Shown here: in pieces, positions 34,279 through 45,931 of the stretch | Numbering within the stretch: position 1 is the stretch's first letter | How the letters are laid out: each line of letters opens with the position of its first letter | Source: Bombardia bombarda | Lineage: Eukaryota; Ascomycota; Sordariomycetes; Sordariales; Lasiosphaeriaceae | Assembly: GCA_030512295.1 (NCBI GenBank) | Contig: JAULSR010000001.1 | Span: 1,550,001 to 1,614,000, forward strand | Direction: 5' to 3' | Length of the DNA: 64,000 nt | The notes under the pieces: model-generated | The model's database searches: none | The model's input: only the letters and a program-made list of their open reading frames with translations | Told to the model about the DNA's origin: nothing | Made by a program: the position numbers and the translations under genes

Positions 34279-36955
34279 ATGAGCACTCGAGGACCCAACG
34301 GCTATCAGCCGGGCCCAAAAAGCAAACTGATATTCGAGATGCCCTTTTCCCGACGACCTCGCTGTCAACGCCAAGCTTTCAGCTCGCCTTGTTGTCTCCC
34401 CAGTAGCCCGAGCGATTCGGGCTATGGATCGGCTCCTACGACACCACAGACACCGGAGCCGCATCAACAGCACACAATTCGCCCACTTACAAATCTATGG
34501 ATGCTTGGAGACGGCAACCAGTCCGACATGGACGACTTCCTTAGCGACACTGGCGACGGGCAAGACGGATTAGAAGACGTCTTTATGACGACATATTCTG
34601 CGACTGAAAAAACACCCCAGACCCAGTGGCAGAAGCCATCGACTTTACCGATACGATCGTCTCGTTCTCGCCCAGCTCTCCCGTCGTCATTCTTAGACAC
34701 CGACTCCAAGCTCCCTCGACGGGGCTCTAACATAGGCCTAGTGCGAGCAGGGTCCAGTTCTGTACGCCTTCCGGACCGCTTCATCCCCTCAAGAACACAT
34801 TCGACAGAGGCATCTGAGAAATTCAGGACCGGAAAGGCGCCTCACGAGCTAACAAACTCCGAAAAGCTTCTCCGGCACAATGTAGCCGGCGAGGATCCAT
34901 TTTGCTACCGCCGGAGGGTTGTGACGCCCATGAGCTCGGACTTTCGCTTACAGTCTCTCTCTAACACCGCAGCGACTCGTATGCGAGGTATATTGCCCTT
35001 CTTTCAAATGTGTTACTGGAGACTGACAACCCTCTTGTAGTTGGCAGTGTCCTCGGACCTCTAGACCAGAATGGTAATGATGGTCTGGATAGACAGGCCA
35101 GCAATGGTACTATATGGGCTGTTGGCGGTGTCGCCCCCGGTGGAACTGCCGTTAACAATGGTCGGGGCCAGCTGATGAGGAGTAGAACAAACGCACGGCT
35201 CTTCCGAACCACCTTTCCTAACGCGAAGCCGAAGAGGGAGGAGGAGCTGGAGAAGCACGAAGCTCGCATCGCCACCGCACTGGGTCTGGATCGGGCAAAG
35301 CGGGTTCTGGATGTGAACGTTGCTCCTAACCAGTGGTCTTGCTCTGGAAAAGAATCCCGCGAAGTCCCCACACAATGGAATGGGACCGAGTGGGTTAAAG
35401 CAACATCGTCTCCTAGTAAGTGTCGCTACCTTCAGGAAGATGCGTGATTATGCTAATGATATCAGAGCCTCAAAAGGTACTAGAGAGCAGGACGCTTCCA
35501 GTTGCACCATTCAAGTAAGCGTCTACCCTGATTTTGGCTATGGCAACTATATTGATAATACTTTCCAGAGTTCTTGACGCCCCGAACTTGCGGGACGACT
35601 TTTATTGTTCCATTTTGGCTTACTCTCCGACATGCCGAACCCTTGCCGTAGGGCTGGGTAACCTGCTCTATGGATGGTCAGAATCTGGCGGAGTCCAACT
35701 TCTTAATGCCGGAGGAAGTCGCGATGGTGCTCACGAGGAGTGTCATCTCACCAGCGTCGCCTTCTCCTCTTCGGGGGGACGCAAATGCATTCTAGCATTT
35801 GGAAGATCCAACAAGGCATTGGGACTAATGTCACTAAACGATGATGCGGAGCCAGCTACGTCGCGTTCTAGGCCGATGCCGCGTTTTGAGGTCATGCAGC
35901 CAGCCCCAGTTACTTGCTTGAGCTGGAAGCCAACGTGTACCGTCCGTCCCTCAAAATGTCACATCTCCCCCGACGCCATGGTGAAGAATGAAGATCTTCT
36001 CGTGGGAGATGAGACTGGCCATGTCTATTATTACGCTGTCGAATGGCCTGACAGATGGGAGGTAGAACGACACAACTGGCCCGGACAAATGACACTCCTT
36101 GCGCGCATCACCATACACACTCAACAAATCTGCGGACTCGCTTGGTCACCAAATGGTGAGCTGTTCGGAACAGGAGGAAATGACAACTTGTGCTGCTTAT
36201 TCGAGGTCAGTAAGGTGCTTAAACGTGATCGCCACGAACACGATCACCCAGGGCCCCATGAGTTTCGCAACGGGCAGAACGAGCAAATGACTTTCCCCAT
36301 CCCGATCAGAACAAGAGAATCGACTACTGAGACACAAATAAGGATGCCCTTAACTCCCCCAAGCACGGTCAAGCGTATTAAGCCTGGAGATGAGAAGTAC
36401 CGATGGTTGCATGGAGCTGCTGTCAAAGCCATTGCATTCTGTCCCTGGCAGGAGGGGCTAGTGGCAACGGGAGGAGGATCCAATGACAAATGTATTCATT
36501 TCTTCCACACCACGTCTGGCGCCGCTCTCGCAACCATATCGGTCTCGGCCCAGGTGACAAGCCTAATCTGGTCCACGACTCGACGCGAAATTGCGGCCAC
36601 CTTCGGCTACGCCCAACCAGACCATCCGGTCCGGATTGCAGTTTTCTCCTGGCCGGACTGCCACCAGGTTGCCGCCATTCCCTGGGCTGGCGAACATCGG
36701 GCGCTCTATGCGATACCATATCCCGGTGAGTCTAAAGACGTCCGCTCTTCAACCAACGGCAGCAAGACGCGAAAACACAGTCGTACCGGCGTGGAAGGCT
36801 GCATTATGGTTGCATCAAGCGATAAGAGCGTCAAGTTCCACGAGGTCTGGTCGGCGGACAAGAAGACAACTGCTGGTGGAGTGGGCATGCTGGGTGGCAG
36901 CGACATTTTGGAAAGCCTGGAAGGGATTGACAAGGAGGGGGATGTTATTCGGTGA
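34279..36955 (+). CDS. AMA1: Meiosis-type APC/C activator of the Cdc20/Fizzy family
   Basis: Exons 34279-34987, 35041-35415, 35466-35514 and 35569-36955, in phase, 839 residues. A C-box DRFIPSR lies at 166-172; KVLDAPNLRDDFYCSILAYS opens the WD40 propeller, with blades such as ICGLAWSPNGELFGTGGNDN. The protein ends in Ile-Arg, the IR tail that docks activators onto the APC/C. The divergent propeller, the long N-terminus and the KVLDAPNL lead-in fit the Ama1/Mfr1 group, which acts in meiosis and sporulation, rather than mitotic Cdc20 or Cdh1. It recruits substrates to the APC/C ubiquitin ligase. The subgroup call is an inference; the family call is certain. Confidence 0.88.
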
Positions 36956-37819
36956 CATCCAGATTGAGAAGAAGAAAAGAAAGAATGGAGGAATTTGCCA
37001 GGGGAACCTGAAGGGCGATCGGATCGCCAAAATACGTACATAGAACGGGGAGGAGTCGCGAGGCTCGTTGGCTACCAGCCAGTACATACGCATTTGGGGT
37101 ACCTCTGTTCGAACAGTACAGACATGGTCTGGAAGCTGCTTAGGTGGACTCTCTGGTGTTTGGATGTTTGAGGAAGAAAAGGAGGAGGATCCGGGACCGA
37201 AAAGGCTACTCGATGAGGGGGATGGTTGACCAGGGACAAGGTGAGAATGGGCGACGACGCGACGAGTGGCGAGAACCATGAAATAGATACACAACTAAAC
37301 AAGTAGTTTACTACCACCAGCACCACTCCATGAGCGATTCATCATTTCTGAGTGACAAAGCGCCCATCGCTGAGTTGTCTTGGCTGGGACGATAGAGGCG
37401 CAGCGAACAGGAAAATAGATAAAAATGCATAAGGACGAAGAAATCGCTATTGACCAAGAAAACAGATGTAGAAACATGTCCCCCCTTTGATGCGACCCCA
37501 AGACACCATACCATATAAGAAGATAAACAAAATACCAGCCAACCATAAAACGCCATGCCGGTATACAGATAAAAGTCATGAATCAACCAACGTAACTGAC
37601 GAAAGCGCCTGCCTCTCTTCTATCATGTCTGCTCCCGAGCTTTTTGTGGTGGCTGAAAACGACCCTTGTCCTGTTGGCTCCAATATCTCTTCCTTTCCCA
37701 TTATACAACCATGGTCGTACACCTAAGAAATCTCTTTCCTTCTCTCTCTTCTCTCCACGCGTTTCTGTCTGTCTATCTGTCTCCGCGACCCATTCATTCA
37801 TTACTGGTCAACCACCCAC
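36956..37819. other. Convergent 3' region of AMA1 and the SNARE gene
   Basis: Between facing stop codons. T/C-rich sequence with CTGT/CTCT units at 37735-37790. No coding frame with protein-like composition. Confidence 0.4.
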
Positions 37820-38374
37820 TCACTTCAACACAGCAATCAACAACACCAAGACAATGATCAACACGACAATAACCGTCATCTGCCCGCCCTCGCTGGCGCT
37901 GCGGGCGATGCGGCCCATCTGCCTGCGGGCGCGGTCGAGGGTGGACTGGTGGCGGTCGACGACGCGGTCGCTCTCGTCGAGCATGAGGACCTGCTCGTCG
38001 AGCTCGTCGCCGATCTGCATGCTCAGCTCGCGCTGGCGGCCGATGCTGGCGCCGAGGGCGTCGAGCTGGGCGTCCTGCTCCTCCAGGATGCGGCGGTGGT
38101 AGGAGTGGACCTGCACGTTGGACATGTGCGAGGAGGAGATCTCGTCGCGGTAGCCGGCCGTGTCGGCGGCGGAGGGGTCGTCGCGGTAGGGGAAGAGGGG
38201 GTTTGGGTGGGATGATGATTGGGACTGGTTGTGGGGAAGGGGGGGCAGTTGGGCTTCGAGGTCGAGGGGGTGGTCGGAGAAGCGGACTGTTTTCGCGGCG
38301 GGGGTGGAGGAAGAGGGGGACTTTTTGGTTGGGGGCGGTGGTTTTGAGGAGGATGGTGGGGGTGGGGGAGGGGG

Positions 38375-38405
<31 letters not shown>

Positions 38406-38830
38406 AGGAGTGAGGGTGTTGGGGATGTGTCGATTAGTGATGTGGATGTTGTTTCTGAGGTGGAGGATTGGGCGTGGGCAAAGTCGGCGGCGAGGGCCGG
38501 GTCGTTGGGGGAGGTGAGGGTGGATGCGATCATGGCGGGCGAGGCGAAGCCGTGGAACTGCGAGGTGAGGTCGTGGTATTGCTTGTGGAGGGACGCGAGG
38601 GTGTCGGCGAGGGCGGTCGCCTTGGCCTGCTGGTCGGGTGATGAGGATTGGGCGAGGCGGGCATGCTCGGCCGTGAGGGACTCGAGCCCGTCGCGGAACT
38701 GCTCGAGGGAGCGCGACAGGTGGCCGTCCTGCGAGTCGCTGTGGAGCTTGAGCGACTTGGCCCGCTGCCGCTCGAGGAGCGAGAGCTTGATGTGGTCGGC
38801 CAGCAGGAGGAGGGCGCTGGGGGTCGACAT
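37820..38830 (-). CDS. SYN8: Syntaxin-8-like Qc SNARE
   Basis: Intron-free, 336 residues. The C-terminal part is a SNARE helix (ILEEQDAQLDALGASIGRQ, then MQIGDELDEQVLML with the zero-layer Gln), a basic stretch RARRQMGRI and a C-terminal membrane anchor (MTVIVVLIIVLVLLIAVL), so the protein is tail-anchored in endosomal/prevacuolar membranes. Qc SNAREs of the syntaxin-8/Syn8 group act in late endosome and vacuole fusion. The N-terminal helices (ALLLLADHIKLSLLERQRA) match fungal syntaxin-8 relatives. A Ser/Pro-rich linker at about 130-175 is encoded partly by (GAT)10 on the other strand. Tlg1-type identity is the alternative. Confidence 0.85.
38376..38405. repeat. (GAT)10 microsatellite inside the SNARE gene
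   Basis: Perfect GAT triplets; on the coding strand they give a Ser run in the linker between the N-terminal helices and the SNARE motif. Confidence 0.9.
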
Positions 38831-39452
38831 TGTGAATGTATATTGGGATGTTGGTCTATATGTAGATAATTTGATGTATCACTTTGGCTGCCTGCCGGAT
38901 CTGCGAGGAGGGCGAAAGATAGAAGAGGAGGAGGCAGCAGAATTGTTGCTCTCGCTCTCGGGGGGGACGCCGGGTTTGGATGGGTTTGTTTTGGCGTTGA
39001 TGTTGTGGAGAGCGGTCTGTCTCTCGCTCTCTCTTGCTATCGGTCTCGGGGCGGCGGGCTGGGCAGCGACGCTGAAGCGTAGCGAATGAATTTGGGTGGG
39101 CAGCGTTCGGATTGAGGTCTCCCGGCTGAGGTTGGCGACGGCGGCACAAGACAAGTGCGGTGGTGTAATAGGATGCGTACGAGTATGCACTGCATGGAGT
39201 GAACCAGTGAAGTGATTGGTGCAGAGCCGTAGGTGAAAGCAGCTACCTGGTCTGTGCGCGTCTTGGCGAGGTATCCGGCAAATTCGACGACGGGCCTTGT
39301 ACAAAATAACGCCTCAAGCGCTGTCCTGTTTGTCTCCTTTCTTGTAGGGCAGCCACCAACCCCCCTACATCGCCTTTCCACCGCTCTCATCACGGGATAG
39401 GCTCACTGCGGTGGAGGCGGCGGAATCGCCCTCGTCGGGCGCACCAGAAAAG
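38831..39452. promoter_or_regulatory. Divergent promoter region, SNARE gene and DUF3716 gene
   Basis: About 620 bases between divergent starts. It includes a CTCTCGCTCTC-type repeat near 38945-39040. The coding frame of the next gene is open slightly upstream of its first ATG (from 39411) but begins there with GTG. Confidence 0.4.
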
Positions 39453-40869
39453 ATGGCGGATGTCGGCGAATTAGAAGGTGCTGGGGTCCAAGATGATGTC
39501 CAAATGGACGTCGTCTCGGATGAGCCGGTTCAAGACCAAGTTGTCCCGTCAGAAACGACGACGACAACAACACCATCAGCAGCAACACCAAATATCACCA
39601 CTGCCACCCCCACCCCCACCCCCACCCCTCAATTAAATAATGAAGCAGCAGAGACCCCCTCCCTGCCGGCCTCGTTCCCCAAGAAGCGGCGCGGGCGCCC
39701 ACCAGGGCGGCCCAACATGACGGTGCGCGAGGCCGACTACGAGGAGAACCCGCTGGTGCAGGCGTGGAACGCGGCCAAGACGGAGCGCGCCGTGCCGGCC
39801 ATCCCCGTCAACGTACGGGCGGCGCTTACGGAGGCGCTGCTGGTGCACGACACGCAGCGCGCCATCTTCCGCCTGCCCAGCCGCGAGTTCATCTACTTTG
39901 TCCAGGGCTGGATCACGGCCCGCCACATCGCCTCCCAGCGCCCCAGCTACGTCAACGGCCTGCTCATCCACTCGCGCGGCGAGGACGCGCCCGTCTCGTG
40001 CGCCAACTGCGTCGAGCGCCGCGGCAAGTCGGCCCTGGGCCCCTTTCTGACCTGTCGTATCTTGCCGGGGAGCTATCATAACAGCTGCTCGAACTGCAAG
40101 TGGTTCGATAATACGTCTGCGTGCTCGCTGTACACGGGGCCGAAGCCGAATCGGAAGAGGAAGGCCAAGGATGATGGGACGGGGGTGCAGCAGGAGCCGC
40201 AGGAACCGGCGCAGGAGCCGGCGCAGGAGCCGCCGCCGCCGCCGCCTGAGGTTGCTGCTCCGAATCGGAAGAGGAAGGGCGGGGATGATGATGGGGCGGG
40301 GGTGCAGCAGCAGCAGCAGCCACCGCCTCCTGAAGTTGCTGCTGCTTTTGCCGAAATGAGGGCTGAGCAGCAGTTTGCTCAGCACCAGCTTGCTCAACAG
40401 CAGCTCGCTCAGCAGCAGCTTGCTTACCACGCCAATGGGGAGCATGTATCCCAAGCTTCTGCCCGGCCCTTCCGAGTAAGAAACGGCAGTGCGGACGACG
40501 ATGAACTTGCGCATGCTGGAAGTGACGATGAGTTTCATTTGCAGCTGCATCAGCTTCAGCAGGCCACCGCCACTGCTGGCGATGTGGAGCACGTTTCGCA
40601 GCAGGCGGGTGCTCAAAACTCGATGCAAGAAGATGCTCAGGACTCGCCGCAAGAAGAAGCTCAGGACTTACCGCAAGAAGATGCCCAGAAGTCGCCACAA
40701 GAAGATGCTCAGGAGTCGGCGCAAGAAGATGATGACGAGTAAGTGTGTACAAGATCCTGTCTGCAGCAACATTTGACTATGACGTGCTAACAGAGAGCAA
40801 AGGGACGACGATGATGACAGTTCTGATGACGCACAACTTGCTGCACAGCTCGTGGCAGAGATGGAGTAA
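39453..40869 (+). CDS. AT-hook, DUF3716-type Cys-cluster protein with Gln/Asp-rich repeat tail
   Basis: Exons 39453-40738 and 40794-40869 (GTAAGT...CTAACAG), 453 residues. An AT-hook KKRRGRPPGRPN is at 77-88. The Cys cluster CANCVERRGK (C183, C186), then LTCRILPGSYHNSCSNCKWF, matches DUF3716, a fungus-specific probable zinc-binding module. The C-terminal half is built of near-repeats: PNRKRK twice, QEPA units, QLAQQ units, and six degenerate copies of SPQEDAQ at 40620-40735 ending in Asp/Glu. DNA binding through the AT-hook is inferred; the target is unknown. Start is the first ATG of the frame. The short last exon (DDDDDSSDDAQLAAQLVAEME) continues the acidic tail. Confidence 0.8.
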
Positions 40870-41369
40870 GCGGACCTTTGGCATTAAAGGGGTTGGTTGG
40901 CTTGGCGCTTCACTTCGCTCCTGAACACCACAACACACACTTACCCCTGCCCCCTTGATATGCTTGTTGTGGTTTTGCATGTATATCACCATTATTACCC
41001 ATCTACCTACCCACCTTGGTGCCCTCCCTTTCTCTGCCCGCCTCATTGTTATTATCCCTCTCCTTGTTTAATACCCCTGCAGCGTCAACTCTCTGAGAGG
41101 GTATATCTGCTTGTTCTTGTCATATCGTACCATCGGTTTTGGGGCCATGTTTTTGGTTCTTGATCCATCCATCTATCGAAGCTTTTTGTTACCACACTAT
41201 TTTGCTGGGCTAACACTCAAGGGATGACAAGGAGTGATGGACATGGGCTCTTTGGGTGAATCCTTTCTACCTCTAGCATCCAAGTTATATGAACGGACTT
41301 TTGTCATTCACGTTTTCCATGACGAGTGTGCATTATCAACATCATCAGGGATATGTTATGATGAATATA
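40870..41369. other. Convergent 3' region
   Basis: Between the DUF3716 gene stop and the UstYa-like gene stop. C/T-rich; no gene or repeat recognised. Confidence 0.4.
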
Positions 41370-42092
41370 CTAAAAGAACCTGGTACCAACAGCAACAACA
41401 AAGACAACCGCACTACCTAAACATGACAACCCAACAACACCACAGCTAACATCCCACCGCCCACCCCCCTCCCCATGCCCCGTCCCCTCCCCCTTTCCAT
41501 CATACAAACTGTAGGGCGGGCCGACCATATCGTCCAGCCGTGCGGCGCGTCCCTGCATCCAGCCGTGCAGGGCGGCCCAGTCGACGCAGGCGTGCGGCCG
41601 CGGGACGCGCACGGTGGGCTTGACGCGGCTATGGGCCGTCCACTGCGGCGTGTAGACGTTGGCGTCGGCGCTGCACAGGATCTCCTGCCGCAGCGACTCG
41701 GGGCAGTGGTCGACGTGCGAGTAGAGCTCGGCCCAGTCCTGGGTCTCGTGGTTGTAGTAGTAGTCTGGGTGGATGTATTGTTTGAGGCGTTTCTGTGGGG
41801 TTGTTTTGTGTAAGTTGTGCACATGTGTTAGTAGTGTACGCGAGAGTTGGGAGGCTTACCAGACAGTGGAGAGAGTGTGAGATGCCCAGCCCGCCGGCGT
41901 AGCCGCCGTCTTCGTGGCGGACCGGGGTCGCGTTGTTGGCTAGGAGCAGCTCGTCGTCTGTGTAGCGGATCATGGTGGCCTCGAGGAGGTCGTGCCATGC
42001 GCGGTCGAGTTCTGGCCGCGGGGCGCCCATGAACTTGGGCGTGTCGATGTCGCCGGTGAGGCAGCGGTTGACATATTTTACTGGGGCAGGGG
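41370..42092 (-). pseudogene. UstYa-like (DUF3328) gene lacking its N-terminal exon
   Basis: Exons 41860-42092 and 41370-41792 (GTAAGC...CACAG). The encoded core has both DUF3328 signatures, HSLHC at the end of the first segment and HVDHC in the second, preceded by PVKYVNRCLTGDIDTPKF. In ustiloxin and related fungal clusters these proteins act in oxidative cyclisation of ribosomal peptides or other metabolites, usually anchored by an N-terminal membrane helix. Here an acceptor (CTCACACAG) opens the first readable exon, but nothing upstream on this strand encodes a start and membrane helix before the oppositely oriented rhodopsin-like relic begins at 42377. So it looks truncated at a rearrangement point, unless a short unusual exon was missed. 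Confidence 0.7.
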
Positions 42093-42376
42093 CTGTGTGA
42101 GAGAGGTTGTCAGTGTTTTTGTTTGATATTCTTCTGTTATGTCGTGCGGGAAAACCTGAATAACAAGGGCTTCAGCACAACGTACAATATAGCTTGTCTG
42201 CCCCGGGCGTTGAAGATGGGCACTGGGATGAGTGTGATAATAGGGACTTGATTTCGTAGATATCTAGGTCTTGTGCCTATAGTCATAGATATAGATTAAC
42301 AGAGTGGATATTGGGCCATTTGTTTGCTTACCTTAGTTTCGACGATCTATGAGTTGGAGAAACCACAGCCGGAAAC

Positions 42377-43381
42377 GTGGGGGGTTTGGATAATAGGACT
42401 GGGTTGCATATTGACACTGTGTTCCGCCGCTTCCTGATGGTCTGGATGGCCGTCGTTGTCGTCTGGGCAGTCTCGTTCATCCTCGCCGGCCTGCTCGAGT
42501 GCGGAAAGTACCTGCTGGCGCTGTTCGGCACGCCCCAGGAGTATCTGGATCACTGCGGGAGTGCCGTTAGTAGTGGATATGCCATGGTTGGGAGCGATAT
42601 TCTGACGGACTTGATCACCTTGCTCATTCCCATTCCCATTCCCATTACCATTGTGCTGCGACTACAAATAGATACAAGGACAAAAATACTGACACTGTTG
42701 ACGTTTATGGTTAACACACTATAAGTATTCTGTTATTGTATACTTCGTAGGGCCTGGGCTAACATGGACATAGTCAGCTCCGTTGGTGCGTCCATTGCAA
42801 AAACATGCATCTACGTCGCCGCCACGTTGGGCCTCTACACCGAAGACGCCATCTGTATGCCACCTCCCCATCCAGCCTCTGTCCTCCTCATCACCACAAC
42901 CTCGTTCACTAGGACAGCTACTAACTAAACTCCTCACAAAACAACAGCAATCCTCACCGGCATCTCCATCTGGAACCTAGTCGAGGTCTAAGTAGGCATT
43001 ATCGCTGCTTGTGGCCTGACCCTGCGTCCCATCCTCGCCCGAATCCTGTTGCCAGCCAGCGAAAGTGTCATGTCGCTCCTTCGCTTCTCTACCCCGGCAG
43101 CGACATCCAACAAGGGCTCGTCGGGAAGCGGCAGCGGTGTTGATAGCCGCAGCCACGACCACAACCCCAGCAGCTTTGTTAAGATGCCTGAGAGCGCCGA
43201 GCAGTTGCATCATCCTGGCCCCTTTGTTCACAGGAACGGTGGTGATGATGGGTCGCCCATGTCGTCCAAGGGGCTGAGGAATGAGAGGAATGATGGAATG
43301 ACGGGGGGACACTACGAGATGGAGTTTTATCCTGATGTGCAGGGGGCCAGGGGTGGTGCTGGTCCTGGAGATCGTGTCTGA
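42377..43381 (+). pseudogene. Fungal rhodopsin-like (Pth11-related) membrane protein, truncated with nonsense codon
   Basis: The frame from 42377 gives the middle of a fungal rhodopsin-domain protein: a transmembrane segment (MVWMAVVVVWAVSFILAGLLEC), then SDILTDLITLLIPIPI and LRLQIDTRTKILTLL. After an intron come GASIAKTCIYVAATLG and SIWNLVEV. A TAA at 42989-42991 then interrupts a frame that otherwise goes on (VGIIAACGLTLRPILARI) into a hydrophilic tail ending at 43381. The first three transmembrane helices of the family are missing. Both defects argue for a relic. It abuts the truncated UstYa-like gene head to head. Confidence 0.75.
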
Positions 43382-44361
43382 GGGATGGGGCGGGTGAGAG
43401 ATCTTGGGAGTGTGATGACTGAATGAGATGTGGACTGCTGCTTGGGTGGCTGGGGTGATGGATTGTATATGATAAACGTCTGCACGATATTGCCTGCATT
43501 TGTTTCTTATTCTGTAGGATAGTAGCGTGTAGAATAGTACGAGGTAGAATTCCTTTTGCTTCCAGTTCCAGGGACCAGACCTTTATCAAGTTGTCATTCT
43601 CTCTGCACATAAAATCTGGGCTTAGTATCCCAGCGTAAAAGCAGAGAACAATATTTCCAACCATCCTGGTCCCTATTAAGAAGAGCTCCATGGCGATGCG
43701 TGAAGCTTAGAATAGTGGCTGCCCGACGATGAGGCACCCGACTGTAGGCCTCTCCCGCCACCGCGCACTGGAGATTGATTACCACCATTTCGAATATGCA
43801 GCTGTGCCCGACTAGCAGGCCTGGCTGCAGAGAGCCAGTAAAAAGCGGTCAATCATCCCTCCCGTGTGGCAGGTGCTGTAATTGCTTTTGCTGGCTGTCC
43901 TCATAGGCTACCTACATACGAGAGATAACCAAGCAAACAAACAAACAGTCTTTCCTCACCGGCTACCTTAGCCAACCCTCGACGGCAGTGATAAATGTGG
44001 CGTCGACAACCAGCAAACATGAAGTCTCGAAATTACCATCAGCCTCCTGAATAAGAGAAAGAGGGGTTGCTCGACATACGTCGAAACAGATCGAGGCAGA
44101 TGGAGAAGCATCCACGCGGGTGGCGTGAGGTTGCAATCTAACAACCATTTCAGCGCTTTGTTGTTAAGAAGAATGAGCTCGCATCCTCATATTGTTGCTT
44201 CTGGTATATAACCATGTACTCTTGTGTGGCCGCAAGTGTGTCTGCTTTCCATGTCATCACTATCGTTGGCCTCGTGTCTCCCTCCTTTTCTGCCAACCCA
44301 CCAACACCCAACAGCAACAACAGTACGACACCCACTACTCATTCTATCTGTCTTGGACACC
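43382..44361. other. Intergenic region upstream of P450 gene 1
   Basis: About 1 kb; the A/T content is higher than in flanking genes. Frames on both strands are short and overlap. (CAAA)4 occurs at about 43931-43947. No gene recognised. Confidence 0.4.
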
Positions 44362-45433
44362 ATGCTTACTACCACAACCCTCGCGGCGTTCCTCGCCTTG
44401 GTAGCCCTCTTCATCCATCATCGCCGCACCCGAAACAAAACTCCTCCCGCCAACAACGCCCGGAAATGGCTCCAGCAACAGCGCTGCATCATCGACTTCA
44501 CCTACGCCGGTCCCAGAACCACGCTCAAAGAGCGTCTGCACCTCCGAGCCCAAGCCAACCGACGTCTCGTGGCAGCCTTTGAGATTAACAACAGCCTTAC
44601 CACGTCATCTGTTACTACTCACGAACAGTTTCGCAAAGCAGTCCGCGGCATGCTCAGCAAAGACACCAAGGACTGGGAGATGCTGTATCGAGCTGCACAG
44701 GTCTGTTTGGCTGGGCACATCACAGAGGCCACTGCTACGCCCCAGAGGAGAGCATCGCAATTTGAGAGCTTTCAATACCACAGCAAGCACCACGGTCCGA
44801 CTAGCATCCCGCTGGCAAGAACTGTCCGCCATGTATGTCTCCCCGTGGTGCTAGAGAGCATCTTTGGCCAGGGGGGGTGGTCTGTTGTCAATGACAAAAG
44901 TGACGAAGAATCGGTTACCGTCATCACAGAGGAGATCAACAAGCTCTGGGTGCAGTCAAAGCAGCAGAAAGACAAGCGAGACGAAGAAGCTGCTGCTGTG
45001 GCGGAGTCCAAGCAGAGACTTAGCAGCGCGCTGAGAAACCTCAGCCTGGAGCTACCAACCACCAACCTGAACGCCAACAAGAACGAACCACCGATATCAA
45101 TGGTCGAGGTCAGCCCAGAAACAGCACTAGAGTTCATCCTCCCACAGTACGAGACGCTCTGGCGAGTCGTCTTGCTGACGTACGTGACGGCCTACCACCG
45201 CCAGCCGGGCTTGGACGTCGCCAAGCGGCTCGAGGACGTTCCTGCGTGTCTTGGCGATCGCGAGAGGGAGAGGCGGGCTTTGATGGTTGCCAAGGTTAGT
45301 TTTTTTTTGTTCGTTCTTTAGTTTTCCTTTCAAGTAGGTCCTGGGCTGACGCTTCATCAGGAGGGCCTCCGTCTATACCCCTCCAACAAAAGAATCTACC
45401 GCGCCGCTGCCGCATCGTCGCCCACAGCAGATG

Positions 45434-45477
<44 letters not shown>

Positions 45478-45828
45478 CCCCTCATCTCCGCCGACGTGGA
45501 AGCCTGCCACCGCGACCCGCGCATCTGGGGGCCCGACGCGCTCGAGTTCCGCCCTGAGCGATTCGAAAACGACAACGGGAGGGACGGGCTGTCAGAGCTG
45601 CAAAAGGAGGCCTATCTGCCGTACTCGATAGGCACGCACAAGTGCCCGGCATTCGCGGGGTTCGGCGACAGGATGGTCACCATGCTGGTTGCTGTCTTTG
45701 GGAAGCTGCTGCCGGCTGGGTCTACTGTTGTTCGCTTCAACGATGAGGAGTTGGATGGGGATCTGGCAAAGGCGTTGCCGACGGGGAGGGAGGATATGGA
45801 GGGGTGGGTTGTGGAGTGGGCCCGATAA
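44362..45828 (+). CDS. Divergent cytochrome P450 with short heme motif and Gln insert
   Basis: Exons 44362-45294 and 45361-45828 (GTTAGT...ATCAG), 466 residues. An N-terminal anchor (TTTLAAFLALVALFIHH) is followed by a divergent body. The ExxR pair lies at E312-R315 (EGLRLYPSNKRIYRA), the meander-type RDPRIWGPDALEFRPERF follows, and the heme loop reads YLPYSIGTHKCPAFAG with Cys406 as expected thiolate. This lacks the usual FxxGxRxCxG; a C-P-A loop is seen in a sub-branch of fungal P450s. I see no clear AGxDT/S oxygen-binding motif in the I-helix region. A (CAA)13 tract inserts a Gln run between ExxR and PERF. Substrate unknown; the unusual motifs make catalytic activity uncertain. Confidence 0.75.
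45439..45477 (+). repeat. (CAA)13 microsatellite inside P450 gene 1
   Basis: Perfect CAA triplets in frame, encoding 13 Gln between the ExxR motif and the RDPRIWGPDA block, where P450s do not normally carry an insert. Confidence 0.9.
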
Positions 45829-45931
45829 ACTCTGATTGAGGTTGGAGGGAAAGTTGAGAGTTGGGTAAAAAAAAGGAAAGAAAGGGGGTGCTGTACCATT
45901 TACTTAGGTCTAAATTAGGGATCAAAGCTTA

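Noticed and set aside
38229..39089. 286-codon plus-strand frame
   Set aside because: Lies opposite the SNARE gene and reads as Gly/Asp/Trp runs from its repeats; no start context or domain.
39633..40752. Two long minus-strand frames opposite the DUF3716 gene
   Set aside because: Composition reflects the repeats of the sense gene; the sense strand has conserved Cys motifs and a supported intron.
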